Below the pieces are notes generated by a model. That model was not told the origin of the DNA and ran no database searches. It worked only from the letters and a program-made list of their open reading frames with translations. 34,627 nt of DNA from Neoroseomonas eburnea (GTDB taxonomy: Bacteria; Pseudomonadota; Alphaproteobacteria; Acetobacterales; Acetobacteraceae), in NCBI RefSeq assembly GCF_018129005.1, contig NZ_JAAEDL010000039.1:1-34627 (forward strand), in the 5' to 3' direction. The position numbers were made by a program, and so were the translations under genes. Every line of letters begins with the position of its first letter. Within the stretch, counting starts at the first letter, position 1. Below, piece by piece: positions 30,813-34,627 of this stretch.

Positions 30813-32795
30813 TCAGCCCCCCGCCGCGGGGTGGAAGCGCGTGTCGGGCGGCAGCGGCATGAAGGCGTGGCGGCGCGCGACGGCCTGGCGCCAGCGCTCC
30901 TCATAGGCTGGATCGAAGGAGGTCTCGGTGGCGTCGTGCTCCATCGCCGCACCAAGCTCGAGATAGGTATCGAGGTTGGCGACATCCGGCTCCGGCAGGC
31001 GGCCGGCGGCAAGATCCGCCCACATCCCGCGAAACAGTGCTTCCAGTTCCCGCACCAGCCGCGGCGTGTCGAACAGCAGCGCCGCCCCGCGCCCATCCAG
31101 CAGCCGCGCGCGGTAGGGCGCCAACGCGGCACGGTCGCGGCCGAAGGCGACCGCGCGCGCGACATAGTCCTCGGCCGAGGCGCAGACGAACTCCGGCAGC
31201 CCCGCCGCGTGCACGAGACTGGCGCAGACCCGCCCCGCGAAGCCGCGCCCGGGCACCGTCAGCACCGGCACGCCCATCCACAGCGCATCGGAGGCCGTGG
31301 TGTGCGCGCCATAAGGCAGCGTGTCGAGGAAGAGGTCCGCCAGCGTATAGCGCGCCAGATGGTCGCGGTTGCCGGTGATCGGCGCGAAAACGATGCGCTC
31401 CGGCGCCACGCCCGCCCGGATCGCATGGGCGCGCAGGCGCGCTTCCACCTCCTCGCAGGATTTCAGCAGCCACAGCACGCTGCCGGGCACCTGACGCAAG
31501 ATCTCCATCCAGCGCGTGAAGACGAAGGGCGTGATCTTCTGCGTGCCGTTGAAGGAGCAGAAGACGGTCGCGTCCTCGGGCAGCCCCTGTTCCGCACGGG
31601 TTGGCGCGCGGTCGCCGCCGGTCGGCCGTTGGCGGTCATTGGGCTGGTAGCAGGACAGCCGCACGACCTTTTCCGAATAGTAGCGTTCGCTGCCCGGCGG
31701 CACGATGTGCGGGTCGGCGATGATGTAGTGATGGTAGGGGCTGCCCATGCTGCCCGGATAGCCGAGCCAGTTGACGATGATCGGCGCCGGGCGCCGGGCC
31801 AGCAGCCTGGTGCGCGCGCTGCGCGTGTGGCCGTTGACATCCACCAGGATGTCGATGCCGTCGGCCAGGATCATCGCCTCCGCCGCAGCGTCGTCGAGAT
31901 CGGTGATGATGCGCCAGTGGTCGACCGAATCGCGGATGCGTGCCTTGGTCGGATCCTCCTGCGGGACGCCGCAGTAATAGGCGAAGACCTCGACGGCCTT
32001 CCGGTCGTGCAGGCCGAACATCTCGGCCATCAAGGAGCCGATGGCGTGTTCCCGCAGATCGGAGGAAAGGTAACCGATGCGCAGCCGCCGGCCCGGCGCT
32101 TCCGCGATGCGATGCGCGAAATCCTGCGTGGTGCGGAAGCTCTCGGGCCAGCCGTGGTCCTCCCGGCAATGGGCGTGGGCGACCGCGAGCTGCAGCATCG
32201 GGTCGTCGGCGTAGCAGGCCATACTGAGCGGCGCAATTCGCCGCAGCAGCGCGGCGCGATCGTGCCCGGCGAGCGGGGTCAGCAGTGGCCACTGGCACTG
32301 CCGTTGGCGCAGGCTGATCCAGTGCTGCACCACGTCGCGCTGCCAGGGCGTGAGCTCGGCAACCTGGCGCAGCGTGTCCTCTGCCTCCGCCAAGCGGCGA
32401 CCGCTCTCCAGCACCTGCGCCATCTGCTTCAGTGCCGTCGCCTTGTAGGCGACTGTGTCTCCGGTCAGGTCCGACAGGCTCGTCGAGACATGCGCCCAGT
32501 GGCTAAAGGCCTGCGCGGCAGCGCCCAGCCTCTCATAGGCGGCGCCGAGGTTGATGTAGGGCGGCAGGAAGTCCGGCCGGCGCCGGATGGCGGCGGTGAA
32601 CGCCTCCACCGCCCCGTGCACGTCATTCAGCCCAGCCAGCAGCACCCCGCGATTGAAGTGAACGGCGTGCAGCAGCGGGTCATCCGGGTTCAGCGCCGCC
32701 CAGTCGCGGTAGAGTTCCGCGGCCAGCGCCGCCTGTCCGGATGCCGCAAGCGCCTGCGCGCCCCCGACCAGCTCGGCGATGCTCATTTTGTGCAT
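30813..32795 (-). CDS. TPR-GT41 glycosyltransferase (O-GlcNAc transferase/SPINDLY-like), paralogue 1
   Basis: 660 residues from ATG 32793-32795, behind AAGGGAG. TPR-like helices occupy about 8-165. The catalytic region has RIGYLSSDLREHAIGSLM with H250, ILVDVNGHTRSARTRLLARRPAP (in parts: DVNGHTRSAR), NWLGYPGSMG (342-351), FNGTQKITP with K420, and DTLPYGAHTTASDALW with the HTT triad (498-500) that in human OGT contacts UDP. These are closer to OGT than in paralogue 2, so this is the better candidate for an active enzyme. No signal peptide: it acts in the cytosol, before export of any target. It follows the Thr-rich repeat gene after 48 bp holding a perfect palindrome. Confidence 0.92.
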   Translation of the reverse strand: MHKMSIAELVGGAQALAASGQAALAAELYRDWAALNPDDPLLHAVHFNRGVLLAGLNDVHGAVEAFTAAIRRRPDFLPPYINLGAAYERLGAAAQAFSHWAHVSTSLSDLTGDTVAYKATALKQMAQVLESGRRLAEAEDTLRQVAELTPWQRDVVQHWISLRQRQCQWPLLTPLAGHDRAALLRRIAPLSMACYADDPMLQLAVAHAHCREDHGWPESFRTTQDFAHRIAEAPGRRLRIGYLSSDLREHAIGSLMAEMFGLHDRKAVEVFAYYCGVPQEDPTKARIRDSVDHWRIITDLDDAAAEAMILADGIDILVDVNGHTRSARTRLLARRPAPIIVNWLGYPGSMGSPYHHYIIADPHIVPPGSERYYSEKVVRLSCYQPNDRQRPTGGDRAPTRAEQGLPEDATVFCSFNGTQKITPFVFTRWMEILRQVPGSVLWLLKSCEEVEARLRAHAIRAGVAPERIVFAPITGNRDHLARYTLADLFLDTLPYGAHTTASDALWMGVPVLTVPGRGFAGRVCASLVHAAGLPEFVCASAEDYVARAVAFGRDRAALAPYRARLLDGRGAALLFDTPRLVRELEALFRGMWADLAAGRLPEPDVANLDTYLELGAAMEHDATETSFDPAYEERWRQAVARRHAFMPLPPDTRFHPAAGG

Positions 32796-32820
32796 GCCCG
32801 ATGCTCCCTTCGTATGGACG

Positions 32821-32842
32821 CGGCCGCGGCCGGCCGCGGCCG
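32821..32842. promoter_or_regulatory. 22-bp perfect GC palindrome between repeat gene and GT41 operon
   Basis: The sequence CGGCCGCGGCC followed directly by GGCCGCGGCCG reads the same on both strands. It lies 1 bp after the repeat-gene stop and 25 bp before the GT41 start. In RNA it would fold into a very stable hairpin (minus a few loop bases), so it could attenuate or set the ratio of repeat protein to glycosyltransferase. Confidence 0.5.
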
Positions 32843-32843
32843 T

Positions 32844-34627
32844 TCATGCGAACAGCGCGTTGGCCTGCGCCGTGGTCATCGCGCCGATCTGCGTCGTGGT
32901 GAAGCCTGCGACCTGGGCGTCGGTCAGCGCCGCGATGTCGGAGGTTTCGAGCGCGCCTATCTGCGTCGTGGTGAAGGCTCCGATCTGGGTGGTGCTCAGC
33001 CCCGCCACCTGCGTCGTGGTCAGCGCCGCGACCGAGGTGGTGGTCAGCGCCGCCACCTGCGTGCTGGTCAGCGCCCCCACCTGCGCGGAGGAGAAGGCGC
33101 CTTGCTGCGTCGTCGTCAGTGCCACAATGCCGGTGGTGGTCAGCGCCGTCACCTGCGTCGTGGTCAGCGCCGCCATCTGCGTGGAGGTGAGCGCACCGAT
33201 CTGTGTCGTGGTCAGCACGCCGACATCGGTGGTCTCGATTCCACGGATCTGGGTCGAGGTCAGTGCCGCGATCTGTGTCGTGCTGAGCACGCCGACCTGG
33301 GTCGTGGTCAGCGCTGCAAGCTGATCCGTGGACAGCCCACGGACCTGCGTCGTGCCAAGCGCCCCGAGCTGGGTGGTGGTCAGGATCCCGACCTGTGTCG
33401 TGCTGAGCCCGCCGACCTGGATCGAAGTCAGCGCACCAAGCTGCGTCGTCGTCAGCGCGCCCACCTGCGTCGTCGTCAGCGCCTGCAGCTGTGAGGAGGA
33501 AAGCCCCGCCACCTGCGTCGTCGTCAGCACGGCAAGGTCGGTGGTCTCGAGCGCCCGCACCTGGTTGGTGCCCAGCGCCGCGATCGAGGTGCGGGTGAGA
33601 GCGCCGACCTGGGTGGTGCTCAGCGCGGCGAGGTCCGTCGTCTCCATCCCCGCGATCTGCTGGGTGGTGAGGACGGCGATCTGCGTCGTCGTCAGCGCAC
33701 CGACCTGGGTGGTGCTCAGTGCCGCCACCTGGGTCGAGGTGAGCCCCCGCACCTGCGTAGTGCCGAGCCCGCCGACCTGGGTGGTGGACAGCGCGCCGAG
33801 CTGCGTCGTCGTCAGCGCCGCCACCTGCGAGGAGGCGAAGGCCCCGAGTTGCGTCGTGGACAGCGAGCCCACCTGGGTGGTGCTGAGCGCCGCCATCTGC
33901 GTGGTGTTCAGCCCGCGCAGCTGGGTGGTGGTCAGGACACCGAGATCGGTCGTCTCCAGCGCCAGGAGCTGTGTCGCGGTCAGCCCCGCGAGCTGCGTGC
34001 TGGCCAGCCCGGCAACCTGCGTCGAGGTCAGGGCCGCGATGTCGGTGGTGTCCAGCCCGCGGAGCTGCGCCGTGGTGAGCGCACCGACCTGGGTGGCGGC
34101 AAGGGCCCCAAGCTGCGTCGTCGTCAGCGCCGAGACCTGGGTGGAGTTCAGCCCGCCGAGCTGCGTCGTGGTCAGCGCGGCCACCTGCGTCGTGGTGATG
34201 GCGCCGATCTGCGTCGTGGTCAGGGAGCCGAGCTGCGCCGCCGCCAGGCCGCGGATCTGCGTCGTCGTTAGCACCGCAAGATCGGTGGTCTCCAACCCGC
34301 GGAGTTGCCCCGTGCCAAGGGCAGCGATCTGGGTCGTCGAGATCGCTCCGATCTGCGTCGTCGTCAATGCCGCAATGTCGGTCGTCTCCAGCCCGATCAC
34401 CTGGGTGGCGGAGAGCGCGCCGACCTGGGTGGTGGTCAGCGCCGAGACCTGGGTGGTGGTCAGCGCCGCGATCTGCGTCGGCAGCAGGCCACGCAGCGTC
34501 GTGGTGCCGATCGCCCCGATCTGCGTGGTGGTGAGTGCGGCGACGTCGGAGGTCTGCAGCCCGGCGACCTGGGTGGCGGTCAGCGCACCCACCTGCGTCG
34601 TGGTCAGCGCACCCACCTGCGTCGTGC
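32844..34627 (-). CDS. Thr-rich octapeptide-repeat protein, C-terminal part (gene runs off the right edge)
   Basis: The frame is open from the right edge to TGA 32844-32846, giving over 590 residues; the GTG at 34614-34616 is inside the repeat and is not a start. Apart from the last four residues (ALFA) it is entirely octapeptides of the form [AG]-L-T-T-T-Q-[VIL]-[GA], 73 in a row. Variant units with E/D-T-T/S-D in the middle (for example GLETTDIA) recur as numbers 3, 10, 14, 24, 28, 41, 45, 58 and 70 counted from the right. No Cys, very few charged residues, no aromatic residues except rare Phe. S/T-x-x-Q could act as a helix-capping box, so each unit may be a short helix-turn; a beta-solenoid is the alternative. 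I do not recognise a characterised family. The next genes are two GT41 glycosyltransferases. A surface, adhesive or scaffold role is inference. Confidence 0.85.
   Translation of the reverse strand, partial: TTQVGALTTTQVGALTATQVAGLQTSDVAALTTTQIGAIGTTTLRGLLPTQIAALTTTQVSALTTTQVGALSATQVIGLETTDIAALTTTQIGAISTTQIAALGTGQLRGLETTDLAVLTTTQIRGLAAAQLGSLTTTQIGAITTTQVAALTTTQLGGLNSTQVSALTTTQLGALAATQVGALTTAQLRGLDTTDIAALTSTQVAGLASTQLAGLTATQLLALETTDLGVLTTTQLRGLNTTQMAALSTTQVGSLSTTQLGAFASSQVAALTTTQLGALSTTQVGGLGTTQVRGLTSTQVAALSTTQVGALTTTQIAVLTTQQIAGMETTDLAALSTTQVGALTRTSIAALGTNQVRALETTDLAVLTTTQVAGLSSSQLQALTTTQVGALTTTQLGALTSIQVGGLSTTQVGILTTTQLGALGTTQVRGLSTDQLAALTTTQVGVLSTTQIAALTSTQIRGIETTDVGVLTTTQIGALTSTQMAALTTTQVTALTTTGIVALTTTQQGAFSSAQVGALTSTQVAALTTTSVAALTTTQVAGLSTTQIGAFTTTQIGALETSDIAALTDAQVAGFTTTQIGAMTTAQANALFA
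32859..34610 (-). repeat. 73 tandem 24-bp coding repeats with 408-bp higher-order period
   Basis: The 24-bp unit encodes one octapeptide; unit n (from the right) begins at 34610 minus 24 x (n-1). Acidic marker units recur 17 units apart, beginning at 34058, 33650 and 33242, that is 408 bp. Their partner units four places later (unit 28 and 45) repeat with the same step. One earlier interval is 14 units (units 10 to 24, 14 to 28), as if three units were lost or gained. Units are diverged in codon use, so this is an old array, not a recent expansion. Confidence 0.85.

Noticed and set aside
32779..33324. Val/Ala-rich plus-strand frame resembling a membrane protein
   Set aside because: It is the antisense reading of the octapeptide repeats and its periodicity comes from them.
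28863..33494. Very long open frame (1543 codons) on the plus strand
   Set aside because: It is antisense to both GT41 genes and part of the repeat gene, is rich in Arg, Gln, His and Ala, has no recognisable domain, and arises because the real genes rarely use codons giving antisense stops in this GC-rich DNA.
32859..34610. CRISPR array or non-coding satellite
   Set aside because: The 24-bp units are adjacent without spacers, all in one frame, and vary mainly at third codon positions and in conservative replacements, so they are coding repeats.

Overview
The window is about 34.6 kb of very GC-rich, densely coded bacterial DNA. Gene content (TRAP and TupABC-type transporters, FCD-type GntR regulators, a QsuD/QuiC quinate route, E1/E2 oxo-acid dehydrogenase with a Lon-like protease, GT41 glycosyltransferases) and G/C-rich hairpins between genes suggest an alphaproteobacterium, most likely Acetobacteraceae (Roseomonas-like). 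That placement is inference from content and composition. No rRNA, tRNA, IS element or CRISPR array was seen.

Left part (1-4966): the end of an unrecognised gene; then, all leftward, a BigR/SqrR-like ArsR repressor with two conserved cysteines, a frameshifted ureidoglycolate lyase (allA), an enolase-superfamily enzyme, and a helix-turn-helix regulator with a periplasmic-binding-like domain. That regulator is divergent from tupC-tupA, the ATPase and binding protein of a tungstate ABC transporter. The matching permease, tupB, lies about 8.7 kb away at 13661-14365.

Between tupA and tupB sits a quinate/shikimate catabolic island (5041-13517): a leftward TRAP transporter plus aroQ operon, two overlapping paralogous GntR/FCD regulators, a TetR regulator, a QsuD-type quinate/shikimate dehydrogenase and a QuiC/QsuB-type 3-dehydroshikimate dehydratase. 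Together they would import the substrate and convert quinate to 3-dehydroquinate, 3-dehydroshikimate and protocatechuate. Two copies of a G-rich hairpin repeat, in inverted orientation, lie exactly at the two edges of the island.

Middle (14588-26188): an AbrB-family membrane protein, a membrane-anchored metallophosphoesterase, then a tightly coupled leftward seven-gene operon: UspA, E1 alpha, E1 beta, E2, a leucine/glutamate-type dehydrogenase, a Lon-like protease and a second Usp-like protein. Four junctions are 4-bp ATGA overlaps. A perfect FNR/FixK-type box (TTGAT-N4-GTCAA) lies 66 bp upstream of the first gene, suggesting induction at low oxygen.

Right part (26500-34627): a rightward trio (inositol-monophosphatase-family enzyme, FkbM methyltransferase, small SAM methyltransferase) converges, through a 210-bp block of strong hairpins, on a leftward cluster of two TPR-GT41 (O-GlcNAc-transferase/SPINDLY-like) glycosyltransferases. 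These lie directly downstream of an open-ended gene made of at least 73 octapeptide repeats of the type A-L-T-T-T-Q-V-G, arranged in a 17-unit (408-bp) higher-order repeat. The pairing of GT41 enzymes with a Thr-rich repeat protein is the most interesting candidate for an undescribed system: a dedicated glycosylated repeat protein.
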